Below are positions 16,401 through 24,152 of a stretch of DNA of 64,000 nucleotides, piece after piece (position 1 is the first letter of the stretch; each line of letters starts with the position of its first letter). The DNA comes from Burkholderiales bacterium (GTDB taxonomy: Bacteria; Pseudomonadota; Gammaproteobacteria; Burkholderiales; JAEUOS01), in contig JAEUOR010000059.1 of the NCBI GenBank assembly GCA_016790635.1, positions 1-64,000 on the forward strand, read 5' to 3'. The notes beneath the pieces were generated by a model. The model was not told the DNA's origin. It searched no databases and was given only the letters and a program-made list of their open reading frames with translations. Position numbers and translations under genes: made by a program.

Positions 16401-18770
16401 GGGCTGCCCGACAATTTCTTCCTGGTCTCCAATCCGCTGGGGCTGGAAGCCTCGCTGGACAAGCTCTTCATCTCCATCCTGCAATCGGCTGCAGCTTCCG
16501 CGGTGGCGGCGAACTCCTCGCGCCTGAACACCAGTACACGGATCTACCAGGCCGTGTTCAATCCGTCGGACTGGAGCGGCAAACTCAACGCGATCGCGCT
16601 CAACCAGACCACCGGGCAGCCTGCGTCCACGCCCGACTGGGACGCGGGCCTGGTCTCGCTGGGACCGACGACGGTCAATCCGGGCGGGCGCGTGATCCTC
16701 ACCTACAACAAAGGACTCGCGGGCGCTGCCCCGCGCGGCATACCGTTCGTCTGGCCGGCCAATCCAGGCAGTCCGACGGCGAGCGAACTCACGCCCGGGC
16801 AGATCGTTGACCTCCACACCAATCCTGACACGAGCGTGACCGACGGGTTGGGACAGTTGCGGCTCAATTACTTGCGCGGGGACGCGGCCAATGAAGGTCT
16901 CGCCTCGACCAATTTCAGGCGTCGGCCGCTGACAAAGCTGGGCGACATCATCAATTCGAACCCCAACTTCGTCGGGGCGCCCAGCGCTGGCTTTCCGGAT
17001 CCGACCTACGTGGCGTTCGCCAGCACCAACGCGTCGCGCCGACCGATGATCTATATCGGTGCCAATGACGGCATGCTGCACGCTTTCGACGCCAGCGCGA
17101 CCTCCAGTGCCGGCACCGAACTGCTCGCCTTCGTACCGAGTACGGTGTTCAGGAATCTGTCGCGCCTGACCTCTCGTTCGTATAACTCGGCGCACCGCTA
17201 CTTCGTCGACGGTTCGCCGGTGGTCGAGGACGCCTACCTGACCGGCGCCGCTGCCTGGAAAACCGTACTGGTCGGCGGTCTGAACAAGGGGGGACAGGGC
17301 ATCTATGCGCTCGACGTCACCAATCCCACCAACTTCACCACAGGCAATGCCGCCAACCTGGTTTTGTGGGAGTTCACCGACGCCGATGACCCGGACCTGG
17401 GTTTCACCTTCGGCAATCCGGTGATCCGGCGCATGTCCAATGGCCGCTTTGCCGCGATCGTCAGCGGCGGATACAACAATTCGCAAGGGTCGGCAGCTGA
17501 TCCGCGCGAAATCCAGTGCACGTCCGGCCTCGGGACTCAGGCGAGTCCTTACGCACCGACCGGTTGCACGGTCAGCCGTACCGGCGAGGCCTACATATTC
17601 GTCCTTTACCTGGATGGCCCCACCGGACCCAACGGCTCCTGGCAGCTCGGTACCGACTACTTCAAATTGTCGACCGGCACCGGATCGACCACCGCGCCCA
17701 ACGGGCTCGCCTCGCCATTCGCCGCCGACGTAGACGGCAACGGCGCAGTCGACTTCGTTTATGCAGGCGATCTCAATGGCGATCTGTGGAAATTCGACCT
17801 GCGCGGCGCATCATCCACCTGGGGCGCGACCACCAACCGGGTGCGACTGTTCCAGGCGCGCGATGCGTCGAACAACATCCAGCCGATCACCTCGGGAGTG
17901 GAAGCCACGCTGCATCCCAGCGGCAATGGCATCATCGTCTCCTTCGGTACGGGCAAATACCTGGAAAGCAACGACGTAACCCCGCCGGGGCCGGCTTACC
18001 GGACCCAGACCCTGTACGGCATCTGGGACCTCAACGACTCCGCTACCATTTCTGGACAGTCGACGGTCAGCGGCCGCAGCGTACTGATGGAGCAACTCCT
18101 GCAACCGGGTATCACCAATTTCTTCACCCTGCCCGACGGCTCGATCGTGCGTATCACCACGCGACATCGGCCCAACTACACCACTGCGGCGCGCGACGAC
18201 AGCGCCTCGTATGACGGCATGGGTGGGGCGGTTGAGCAACTGATCGAGGCGCGCGGTCGAATATCGACGACACCGGCATCCCAGCGCGGGTGGTACCTGG
18301 ACCTCCTGAACGGTGCCCCCGCAGGCGCACCGTCGGGCGAGCGCAACATCTTCGCCCCGCTGCTGCGCAACGGCATCATCCTGTTCTCGACCATGTGGCC
18401 GATCAACGACGTGTGCCTGGGCTCCACGGCCGGCGACAACCTGACGCTGCAGATCGCGACCGGGGCGCGGCCAGACAGCTCCGTGTTCGACACCAACAAC
18501 GATTACACGGTCAATTCGAGCGACATGGTGACGCCGCCCGGCGCGCCCGCGACGGTGCGGGTTGCCGTCAGTTCGCGACGCATCCCGGGCGGGTCGGCGC
18601 AGCCGCCCACCCTGATCGCGGTGGGTGGTCAGACCACGACCGGTGTGGGCCAGGGCGGCGGCGTGGTGCTGGGCGCACAGAACACCACCGGTGGCGGCCC
18701 CCCGTTCATACAGTTCTACAAGTTCGGCAAGGGCCCGGGCACGGTAACATGGCGCGAAATCCTGTACTGA
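13446..18770 (+). CDS. pilY1: Type IV pilus tip adhesin PilY1
   Basis: This very large (1774-residue) exported protein begins with a signal peptide ending near residue 33. The N-terminal half includes a DLDGDGQLE loop at 73-81 and many Asn/Thr/Gly-rich stretches. The C-terminal half is the PilY1 beta-propeller, with the repeat MIYIGANDGMLHAFDA and the calcium site D1428-V-D-G-N-G-A-V-D1436 in AGDLNGDLWKFDL. PilY1 sits at the pilus tip and controls extension, retraction and adhesion. It lies between pilX and pilE, as expected. It is longer than the roughly 1160 residues of the Pseudomonas protein; the extra length is N-terminal. Confidence 0.95.
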   Translation: MHPFFTRPSVRRAVVAVVTTTLLSQPATVWGQAAMLSLVNTPLFVAPPIAPLVMLDISKDQQLYKKAYNDYSDLDGDGQLETSYKHSIDYYGYFDAYKCYDYGTTAILPGFNYFIPDSYTTDKYCDGTKWSGNFLNWMTMSRIDAVRKLLFGGMRRIDLQTGPGGYGATTMLERSHIPTDAHAWAKWYGGTDLPRLTPFNVTVAPTNPDRQAPFTTTTAVDVNAVGVVRFDNVPAAFLDTLAYGDQIVGTTTAVAGGPFTKTGRLVNKGKAAAGSATGFLEIQIDVGGNFITIDYGVIPPTGTLDPPAAPPPAGTTTTGWELINLSSTGASFCNVTPRDGGNQYSHTNTFTPRMRMVRGNFELWASNERRQCGWYDEFNNLQGGFGLNRSSNGNQAGLSGLNASAENPPRNAYTINNSNVPSRAIGSGIDSGEFRVMVVACHNAFTPAPIGQPTTEKCKQYDQLGFYKPIGLLQVYGDDNRINFGLMTGSYSRNISGGVLRKNTTSMNDEIDASGRFVASPPNGSIVRTLSRLRMYGYDYNDGTYIGVDGNCTYQLTSTDLTDGRCRTWGNPMSEIYAESLRYFAGATAPTAGFNTDDSGLISGLTTATWPNPNNVLTNANYCAPLNILVFNSSVSSKDHDQVPNPFGGAIPGFSAATATTAVGNAEGLGSGTYFIGNDGVTNDSLCGAKSGGAGGFALGNVQGICPEAPSLNGTYLMAGLAHAARTNRIRSDLTVPATDKTSLKVSTYGISLATNVPRIEIPVPGGAAGQKVIIQPVYRLTLGGGRVGSGAIVDVKIVRMTATSGRMYVNWEDSEQGGDYDQDVWGVIDWQISAGTINVATNVISAATANPQGFGYVISGTTADGPHFHSGIYNFNFNDPTNPVVRGGTASAPGAVLGGGGTAGTFINATGGCLNCTAANPTTVVTYTISAAGSGRALQDPLWFASKYGGFKDSGNLPPASTPLPDVQSEWDSFNNATGALGPDGLPDNFFLVSNPLGLEASLDKLFISILQSAAASAVAANSSRLNTSTRIYQAVFNPSDWSGKLNAIALNQTTGQPASTPDWDAGLVSLGPTTVNPGGRVILTYNKGLAGAAPRGIPFVWPANPGSPTASELTPGQIVDLHTNPDTSVTDGLGQLRLNYLRGDAANEGLASTNFRRRPLTKLGDIINSNPNFVGAPSAGFPDPTYVAFASTNASRRPMIYIGANDGMLHAFDASATSSAGTELLAFVPSTVFRNLSRLTSRSYNSAHRYFVDGSPVVEDAYLTGAAAWKTVLVGGLNKGGQGIYALDVTNPTNFTTGNAANLVLWEFTDADDPDLGFTFGNPVIRRMSNGRFAAIVSGGYNNSQGSAADPREIQCTSGLGTQASPYAPTGCTVSRTGEAYIFVLYLDGPTGPNGSWQLGTDYFKLSTGTGSTTAPNGLASPFAADVDGNGAVDFVYAGDLNGDLWKFDLRGASSTWGATTNRVRLFQARDASNNIQPITSGVEATLHPSGNGIIVSFGTGKYLESNDVTPPGPAYRTQTLYGIWDLNDSATISGQSTVSGRSVLMEQLLQPGITNFFTLPDGSIVRITTRHRPNYTTAARDDSASYDGMGGAVEQLIEARGRISTTPASQRGWYLDLLNGAPAGAPSGERNIFAPLLRNGIILFSTMWPINDVCLGSTAGDNLTLQIATGARPDSSVFDTNNDYTVNSSDMVTPPGAPATVRVAVSSRRIPGGSAQPPTLIAVGGQTTTGVGQGGGVVLGAQNTTGGGPPFIQFYKFGKGPGTVTWREILY

Positions 18771-18783
18771 TGAAAGGCCGCCC

Positions 18784-19269
18784 ATGACACGCGCTTACCT
18801 TCAACTGCCGCGCAAGACGCTCGGCTTCACCATCATGGAACTGATGATCGTGGTGGCGATCATTGGTCTCCTGGCCGGCATCGCCGTACCCGGTTACAAC
18901 GAGTATGTGCGCAAAGGCAAGCGCTCCGAGGGCAAGTCGGCGCTCCTGGCGGCTGCCTCGCGACTGGAGCGCTTCTACACGGCCAACAGTTGCTATCCGA
19001 GCAACACGGCCAACTGTGGATCCGTCTCCGCCATGGCCGGCCTCACCACTGCAACCGGCATCCAGGCCTATTCCGGCGATGACCCCGGCAAGGCGTCCTA
19101 CGATATTTCCGTCACCTTCAACGCGCAGGACTTCATCATCACCGCAAGGCCACGCCTGCCTTTCCGAGACCCGGTCTGCGGCAATCTCACGCTGTCGAAC
19201 GCCGGTCGCAAGTGGACCCAGAGCAACGGGTCGACTGACGACACCACGGTGCCGTCCGGCTGCTGGTAG
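18784..19269 (+). CDS. pilE: Type IV pilin-like protein PilE
   Basis: The 161-residue prepilin has cleavage site G14-F15, Glu19 and the helix IMELMIVVAIIGLLAGIAVP, then YNEYVRKGKRSEGKSALL, the PilE-type minor pilin pattern. Cysteines in NSCYPSNTANCG and near the C-terminus (PVCG, SGCW) probably pair. Position right after pilY1 makes it the last member of the minor pilin operon rather than the major pilin. Confidence 0.9.
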   Translation: MTRAYLQLPRKTLGFTIMELMIVVAIIGLLAGIAVPGYNEYVRKGKRSEGKSALLAAASRLERFYTANSCYPSNTANCGSVSAMAGLTTATGIQAYSGDDPGKASYDISVTFNAQDFIITARPRLPFRDPVCGNLTLSNAGRKWTQSNGSTDDTTVPSGCW

Positions 19270-19274
19270 TTGCC

Positions 19275-20096
19275 GTGGTCGGGCCTGCGGCGTCGATGGC
19301 GGCGCGGGCTGAAGCGCAGTCGCAGAGCACGCCCTGGCATTTGAACCCAGCGACGCTGGGGCTTGCGCTTGCGCTATCGATCGTTCTCCACGCCCTGGCG
19401 CTGACCATTGAGCGCAAGGCACGGACACCAGGCAGCGACGCGGCGCGCTTGACGGCAACCCTGCGCGTTGCGACGCCGCAGGTTGCTCCGCCATCCACAC
19501 CAACATCGCCAACCGAGTCAGCCGGCGCTGCCGCGAGCGCAGCTGCCGCGAGCGCAGCTGCCGAGTCCGCCGCGCCACGACAAGCGGGAGACCGGGCGCC
19601 CGCCGCTAAGGCAAGCGAGAAATTGAAGCCTCCAACGGACCAGCAAGCGACACCTTCCGTAGACCGTGAAGCCTCGGCGTCCGCCAGCGCAACTCCCGGC
19701 GCCGATGCCTGGTTGGGACTCGATACCCCGCAGCCCGTCCCGTTGCCGCGATTCGACGCCGACACCTACCTGCCCCCCTCGCGAGTGCAGTCCGCCGCTG
19801 AGCCTTATGACGAGGACCTCTTCGACAATCTGCCGCTGAGCGGCCACGTGCCCGGCCGCTGGCTGGCACGCCTCTTCATCGGTGAACACGGCCGCATCGA
19901 TCGCATCGACATCGTCGAAGCGACCGGGGCGCCGCACAATGAGGAAGAGTTGCGCCGCGCATTGGAGACAGCGCTTTTTCGCCCGGCCAAGAACGGCCAC
20001 GAAGCGGTGCGCAGCCAGCGCACCCTGGTATTCAGTTTCGATCCGCCGCCGGTACCACCGCCGGGCCGCCCAGGCCCTTCGGCATCGGGAAAGTAA
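19275..20096 (+). CDS. TonB-like protein with C-terminal TonB domain
   Basis: The 273-residue product (or 266 if the ATG at 19296 is used instead of GTG 19275) has one transmembrane segment near residues 27-46 (LGLALALSIVLHALAL). A low-complexity Ala/Pro/Thr periplasmic linker follows. The C-terminal domain contains GRWLARLFIGEHGRIDRIDIVEATG and a RRALETALFRPA helix, as in energy-transducer TonB. No exbB or exbD is nearby. Its last 65 bases overlap convergently with ispH. It may be cotranscribed with the pilin operon, which ends 5 bases before. Confidence 0.72.
   Translation: MVGPAASMAARAEAQSQSTPWHLNPATLGLALALSIVLHALALTIERKARTPGSDAARLTATLRVATPQVAPPSTPTSPTESAGAAASAAAASAAAESAAPRQAGDRAPAAKASEKLKPPTDQQATPSVDREASASASATPGADAWLGLDTPQPVPLPRFDADTYLPPSRVQSAAEPYDEDLFDNLPLSGHVPGRWLARLFIGEHGRIDRIDIVEATGAPHNEEELRRALETALFRPAKNGHEAVRSQRTLVFSFDPPPVPPPGRPGPSASGK
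19527..19556 (+). repeat. Two tandem 15-base units coding an Ala-rich linker
   Basis: The unit GCTGCCGCGAGCGCA occurs twice in a row and starts a third time, encoding AAASA repeats in the linker of the TonB-like protein. It keeps the frame, so length variation by slippage would be tolerated. Confidence 0.8.
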
Positions 20097-20994
20097 CCGT
20101 CTCGGCGATGCCATCCAGGCGCCGCACGCGCCGGGCGCCCAGGGTCTGCAAGCGCTCGATAACCTCGGTTACGAGGACCTCCGGTGCAGAAGCGCCGGCG
20201 GTCAGTCCGATGCGCTTCTTGCCGACAAGCCATTCGGCGCGCAACTGACCGGCGTTGTCGACCATGTACGCTTCGGTGCCGACGGTCTCGGCGACCTCGC
20301 GCAGCCGGTTGGAGTTCGAACTGTTGGGCGAGCCGACCACGATGACCAGATCGCATTGCGGCGCCATGAACTTGACCGCGTCCTGGCGATTCTGGGTGGC
20401 GTAGCAGATATCGTCCTTCTTGGGCCCGCGGATCGAGGGGAAGCGTTCCTTGAGGGCCGCCACCACGCGGGCCGCGTCATCGACCGACAACGTGGTCTGG
20501 GTCACGTAGGCCAGCCGGTCGGGGTCCGCGACCGCGAGCGTCGCCACATCCGCGACCGACTCGACCAAATGCATGCCGCTTTGTGCCTGGCCCATGGTGC
20601 CCTCGGCCTCGGGATGTCCCTTGTGGCCGATCATGACGATCTCAAGACCCTCCTTGCGCATCTTGAGGACCTCGACATGCACCTTGGTCACCAGAGGACA
20701 GGTGGCGTCGAAGACCTTGAAGCCACGCCGCTGCGCCTCGCGCCGCACCGACTGCGGCACACCGTGGGCGCTAAAGATGAGGGTTGCGCCGGCCGGCACT
20801 GCGGCCAGATCCTCGATGAAGATCGCACCCTTGGCGGCCAGGTCGTCGACGACAAATTTGTTGTGCACGATCTCGTGGCGGACATAGATCGGCGCCCCGT
20901 GCAGCTGCAAGGCGCGCTCGACGATGCCGATGGCGCGCTCGACGCCGGCACAAAAGCCGCGCGGCTGCGCCAGCAGTACTTCCATATCATCCAT
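20032..20994 (-). CDS. ispH: 4-hydroxy-3-methylbut-2-enyl diphosphate reductase
   Basis: This iron-sulphur enzyme makes IPP and DMAPP in the last step of the MEP isoprenoid pathway. The 320-residue protein has the three cluster cysteines in RGFCAGV, DATCPLV and PQCDLVIVVGS. The substrate-site residues HEIVHN, SAHGVP, GHPEAEGTMGQ and GSPNSSNS are all present. The ATG at 20994 is used; a GTG at 21006 and an ATG at 20985 are alternatives. fkpB lies a few bases upstream, the same order as in E. coli. The 3' end overlaps the convergent TonB-like gene. Confidence 0.96.
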   Translation of the reverse strand: MDDMEVLLAQPRGFCAGVERAIGIVERALQLHGAPIYVRHEIVHNKFVVDDLAAKGAIFIEDLAAVPAGATLIFSAHGVPQSVRREAQRRGFKVFDATCPLVTKVHVEVLKMRKEGLEIVMIGHKGHPEAEGTMGQAQSGMHLVESVADVATLAVADPDRLAYVTQTTLSVDDAARVVAALKERFPSIRGPKKDDICYATQNRQDAVKFMAPQCDLVIVVGSPNSSNSNRLREVAETVGTEAYMVDNAGQLRAEWLVGKKRIGLTAGASAPEVLVTEVIERLQTLGARRVRRLDGIAETVTFPMPKGLGGPAVVPAADRN

Positions 20995-21009
20995 GTCCAG
21001 AGACACCTT

Positions 21010-21447
21010 CTACATGACCCCGATGACTTCGGCCTCGAAAACGATCGTGCGGCCGGCCAGCGGGTGGTTGAAATCGAAAAGCGCGTCCCGCTCGCCCTTC
21101 TCGAGCAGCACGCCTGCGAAGCGCGCACCGCGCGCATCGGTGAACGCGACCCGCTCGCCTATGGCCTCGTCAAGGGCACGCGGCAGGGAATCGAGCGCCA
21201 CGCGCCGCACCAGGGCGGGATTGCGCGGCCCGAACGCGGCTTCCGGTTCAAGGGTAAAGCTGCGTCGCTCCCCTTCGCGCATGCCCACGAGACAACGCTC
21301 AAGCGGCTCAGCGATCTGGCCGCATCCCAGCGACAGGGTTGCAGGGCGCGCACCGAAGGTGCTGACCGTCTCTGTGCCGTCTGGCAGTGCGACCCGGTAA
21401 CGCAGGGTCAGGTGGCTGTGCGGGCCCACGATTGGCGACGCCTGCAT
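21010..21447 (-). CDS. fkpB: FKBP-type peptidyl-prolyl isomerase, SlpA/FkpB type
   Basis: The 145-residue protein has the short SlpA-like layout: an N-terminal FKBP half-domain (LTLRYRVALPDGTE, then IAEPLERCLVGMREGERRSF), an inserted IF domain, and DFNHPLAGRTIVFEAEV to close the FKBP fold. It catalyses prolyl isomerisation and acts as a chaperone in the cytosol. It precedes ispH by a few bases, a pairing conserved in proteobacteria. Its start faces the divergent radC. Confidence 0.92.
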   Translation of the reverse strand: MQASPIVGPHSHLTLRYRVALPDGTETVSTFGARPATLSLGCGQIAEPLERCLVGMREGERRSFTLEPEAAFGPRNPALVRRVALDSLPRALDEAIGERVAFTDARGARFAGVLLEKGERDALFDFNHPLAGRTIVFEAEVIGVM

Positions 21448-21495
21448 CGGTTATGCTCTTTGCAACCTGGAACAACCACGATTTTACGGCAGCGC

Positions 21496-22170
21496 ATGGC
21501 GATCACCGACTGGCCGGAATCCGAACGTCCGCGCGAACGCCTGCTCAAGGACGGCGCCACCGCGTTGAGCGATGCCGAATTGCTGGCAATCTTCTTGCGC
21601 GTCGGTGTACGTGGCAGCTCGGCGGTGGAACTGGCGCGCACCCTGCTCGCGCACTTCGGCAGCCTGACCGCACTTTTTTCCGCGTCGCGCGCCGACTTTG
21701 TCGACGTTCCCGGTATCGGCGACGCCAAGGCGGCGCAGATTCTGGCGATCGCTGAAATGGCCCGCCGCTCGCTGCGCGAAAACCTCGTCTCCGGCGCGTC
21801 GTTCAATTCTCCGCAGGCCGTACGCGATTACCTGGGGCTGGTGATGGCCGGCAAGGAGCACGAAGTCTTCGCGGTGCTGTTCCTTGACGCGCGACATCGC
21901 CTGCTGGCGGACGAGATCCTGTTTCGTGGCACCCTCACCCAGACCAGTGTCTACCCGCGCGAAGTAGTCAAGCGCGCGCTGGCCCACAACGCCGCGGCGG
22001 TGATCCTGGCCCATAACCACCCCTCCGGAGTGGCGGAACCGTCGGCGGCCGACCGTTTGCTCACTGATTCGCTCAAGGCCGCGCTGGGCTTGGTCGACGT
22101 CGCGGTCCTCGACCACATCATCGTCACGCGCGGGGTCACGCTATCGTTTGCGGAGCGCGGCATGCTTTGA
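21496..22170 (+). CDS. radC: RadC family JAMM-fold protein
   Basis: The 224-residue protein has an N-terminal helix-hairpin-helix region (VPGIGDAKAAQILAIAE) and a C-terminal JAB1/MPN domain. The metal motif H173-N-H175-P-S-G is followed by Ser and Asp (SAADRLLTDSL). The family has been linked to repair by name, but its true role is unclear; plasmid copies are common near anti-restriction genes. Here it is the chromosomal copy next to rpmB-rpmG, the usual proteobacterial position. The ATG at 21496 starts the conserved ITDWPESERPRERLL. Confidence 0.95.
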   Translation: MAITDWPESERPRERLLKDGATALSDAELLAIFLRVGVRGSSAVELARTLLAHFGSLTALFSASRADFVDVPGIGDAKAAQILAIAEMARRSLRENLVSGASFNSPQAVRDYLGLVMAGKEHEVFAVLFLDARHRLLADEILFRGTLTQTSVYPREVVKRALAHNAAAVILAHNHPSGVAEPSAADRLLTDSLKAALGLVDVAVLDHIIVTRGVTLSFAERGML

Positions 22171-22196
22171 GGCTGGCGTGCGGGTCGAGATATGGC

Positions 22197-22202
22197 TATA
22201 AT
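22197..22202 (+). promoter_or_regulatory. -10 box before rpmB
   Basis: A perfect TATAAT within GGCTATAATTA lies about 115 bases before rpmB. No convincing -35 is seen 16-18 bases upstream. The same CTATAATT form recurs before ribF and trhO. Confidence 0.5.
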
Positions 22203-22316
22203 TATGGGCTTTGCCGCTTCCAGGTAGAAATTACTGTCGGCAGCGGTCCATCCGGTTCCAGGCGTCCTTCTCCTGGTAGTTCCCCTGGAACCTCTTTTCA
22301 CGCCTCAGGAGTCCAT

Positions 22317-22550
22317 ATGGCGCAAGTATGCCAAGTCACGGGCAAGGGCCCGATGGTGGGAAACAACGTTTCCCACGCAAACAACAAGACCAAGCGGCGC
22401 TTCATGCCGAACCTGCAGTACCGGCGCTTTTTCGTCGAGAGCGAGAACCGCTGGGTGCGCCTGCGCGTCTCGTCGGCGGGCTTGCGCATCATCGACAAGA
22501 ACGGCATCGACAGCGTGCTCGCCGATTTGCGCGCGCGCGGCGACATCTAG
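22317..22550 (+). CDS. rpmB: 50S ribosomal protein L28
   Basis: The 77-residue basic protein has the classic start AQVCQVTGKGPMVGNNVSHA and the conserved KTKRRFMPNLQ. The ATG at 22317 is preceded by CAGGAG at good spacing. It forms a two-gene operon with rpmG 10 bases downstream, as in most proteobacteria. Confidence 0.98.
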   Translation: MAQVCQVTGKGPMVGNNVSHANNKTKRRFMPNLQYRRFFVESENRWVRLRVSSAGLRIIDKNGIDSVLADLRARGDI

Positions 22551-22560
22551 GGAGAACGCC

Positions 22561-22716
22561 ATGCGTGACAAGATCAAGCTCGAATCGACGGCCGGCACCG
22601 GGTTTTTCTACACCACGACCAAGAACAAGCGCACCATGCCCGAAAAAATGGAGATCAAGAAGTTCGATCCCAAGGCGCGCAAGCATGTCGTGTTCAAGGA
22701 AACCAAGATCAAGTAG
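22561..22716 (+). CDS. rpmG: 50S ribosomal protein L33
   Basis: The 51-residue protein reads MRDKIKLESTAGTGFFYTTT at the start and ends ARKHVVFKETKIK, typical of L33. It has no CxxC pairs, so it is the zinc-independent form. The ribosome site AGGGAGAA precedes the ATG, and a strong terminator follows 28 bases after the stop. Confidence 0.98.
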   Translation: MRDKIKLESTAGTGFFYTTTKNKRTMPEKMEIKKFDPKARKHVVFKETKIK

Positions 22717-22743
22717 GGATGCGGCGACTCCCGTCGCCGGATG

Positions 22744-22775
22744 AAAAAAAGCCCCGCTCTCGCGGGGCTTTTTTT
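22744..22775. terminator. Intrinsic terminator, bidirectional
   Basis: Seven A, then stem GCCCCGC (22751-22757), loop TCTC, stem GCGGGGC (22762-22768), then seven T. The symmetry lets it end both the rpmB-rpmG transcript and the convergent desaturase transcript. Confidence 0.95.
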
Positions 22776-22794
22776 GCGCCGACTACCGAAGGTC

Positions 22795-24000
22795 TCAGGC
22801 TGCCGTCAACGCTCCCGGCGGCAACGGCGCGTAGCTGCGCAGGCGCTGGGAAAACTCCTCCAGGACGCGGATGCCGCTCGCCTCGGCGCGGGTGCACCAG
22901 TCCTGCAATTGCTTGAGCAACTGCTCGCGCGAGGCCGTCGAACGGGCCCACAGCGCAGCCAGTTCCTCGCGCATCGCATATATCTTGGCCAGCACCGCGT
23001 TGCCGTCGAGCACAGCCTTCAGGTGCTCGCGATCGGATTCGGCCAACTGGCTTGCGTCCTGGTGCAGGGAGCGGCGCACCGCCTTGACACGGGCACGCTC
23101 GGCCGACTTCTCCTTGAGCTTGTCGACTTCCTCGCGCCAGGCGGCCTTGAGCGAGTCAGCATAGCGTGACATGACGTCATAGCGGTTGGCGATGACGGAG
23201 TGCAGGATGTCCATGTCGACGGTCGCCTTGGCCGCGACGAAGCGTGGCGTGGGCGCGATCTTGCGCACGCGCGCGAGTCCCAGGGTCTCCATGATGCGGA
23301 TGTAGAGCCAGCCGATGTCGAACTCGTACCACTTGTTCGACAGCCGCGCCGAGGTCGCATAGGCATGATGGTTGTTGTGCAGTTCCTCGCCGCCGATCAG
23401 GATGCCCCACGGAACGATGTTGGTGCTTGCATCGCTGACCTTGAAGCTGCGGTAGCCGAACCAGTGACCGATACCGTTGATGACGCCGGCCGCCCAGAAC
23501 GGAATCCACGCGATCTGCACGACCCAGACCAAGAGGCCGGGAACCACGCCGAAAAGCGCCACATCGATGGCAAGCATGAGCGTGACGCCCAGTTTCTCGT
23601 GCGGCGTGTAGAGCTTGCGTTCGATCCAGTCGTCCGGCGTGCCGTGACCATAGCGTTCCATGGTCTCGCGGTTGCGCGATTCCTTCACATACATCAGCAC
23701 GCCTGTCCACAGCACCTTGTTGATTCCGTGAATCTGCGGGCTGTGCGGATCGTCCACGGTCTCGCATTTGGCGTGATGCTTGCGATGGATTGCCGCCCAT
23801 TCCTTGGTGATCATGCCGGTGGTCAGCCACATCCAGAGGCGGAAGAAGTGACTCACCACGGGATGCAGGTCCAGTGCGCGATGCGCCTGGCAGCGATGCA
23901 GGAAGATCGTGACCCCGGCGATGGTGATGTGGGTCAGGACCAGGGTCACGCCGACCAGTTGCCAGAAGCTCAGGTCGAGGAGACCGGAAAACCAGGTCAT
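22795..24000 (-). CDS. Membrane fatty acid desaturase (delta-9 acyl-CoA type) with C-terminal extension
   Basis: This 401-residue integral membrane di-iron enzyme introduces a double bond using oxygen. The histidine boxes are H35RCQAH40, H72RKHH76 and H208NNHH212, and hydrophobic segments flank them. The desaturase core ends near residue 275. The last 125 residues are charged, helix-forming and probably coiled coil (KLKEKSAERARVKAVRRSL region), an extension absent from short desaturases. The ATG at 24000 is chosen because GGAG lies 8 bases before it; another ATG at 24006 is too close to that site. An FNR-like box lies upstream. Confidence 0.9.
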   Translation of the reverse strand: MTWFSGLLDLSFWQLVGVTLVLTHITIAGVTIFLHRCQAHRALDLHPVVSHFFRLWMWLTTGMITKEWAAIHRKHHAKCETVDDPHSPQIHGINKVLWTGVLMYVKESRNRETMERYGHGTPDDWIERKLYTPHEKLGVTLMLAIDVALFGVVPGLLVWVVQIAWIPFWAAGVINGIGHWFGYRSFKVSDASTNIVPWGILIGGEELHNNHHAYATSARLSNKWYEFDIGWLYIRIMETLGLARVRKIAPTPRFVAAKATVDMDILHSVIANRYDVMSRYADSLKAAWREEVDKLKEKSAERARVKAVRRSLHQDASQLAESDREHLKAVLDGNAVLAKIYAMREELAALWARSTASREQLLKQLQDWCTRAEASGIRVLEEFSQRLRSYAPLPPGALTAA

Positions 24001-24081
24001 TGTCATGTCTCCGAAGGCACTTGGCCGGCCGTCTTGCAAAGTGCGCAAAAGGCGACCATCGTTATGGGAAAAACCATGCGG

Positions 24082-24087
24082 ATTGTA
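24082..24087 (-). promoter_or_regulatory. Candidate -10 box for the desaturase
   Basis: On the minus strand TACAAT lies about 80 bases before the desaturase start. It would place transcription start near 24075, which puts the FNR-like box at about -70. Confidence 0.4.
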
Positions 24088-24138
24088 CGTGAGTTAATCC
24101 CGAGCGCTTTGACGAAAAAACGACACTTTCCCGGAAAA

Positions 24139-24152
24139 TTGACATAAATCAA
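24139..24152. promoter_or_regulatory. FNR/ANR-type box upstream of the desaturase
   Basis: TTGACATAAATCAA matches the FNR consensus TTGAT-N4-ATCAA at nine of ten defined positions. It overlaps the stop codon of the MscS gene. Its centre is about 70 bases upstream of the inferred start, a usual distance for class I activation. The target gene encodes an oxygen-using enzyme, which makes oxygen control sensible. Confidence 0.55.

Noticed and set aside
13797..17486. Two long minus-strand open frames (585 and 595 residues) opposite pilY1
   Set aside because: Shadow frames of the pilY1 coding strand; no ribosome sites or domains.
19882..21495. Long plus-strand frame running into radC
   Set aside because: It crosses ispH and fkpB, which are certain genes on the other strand; radC starts at 21496.
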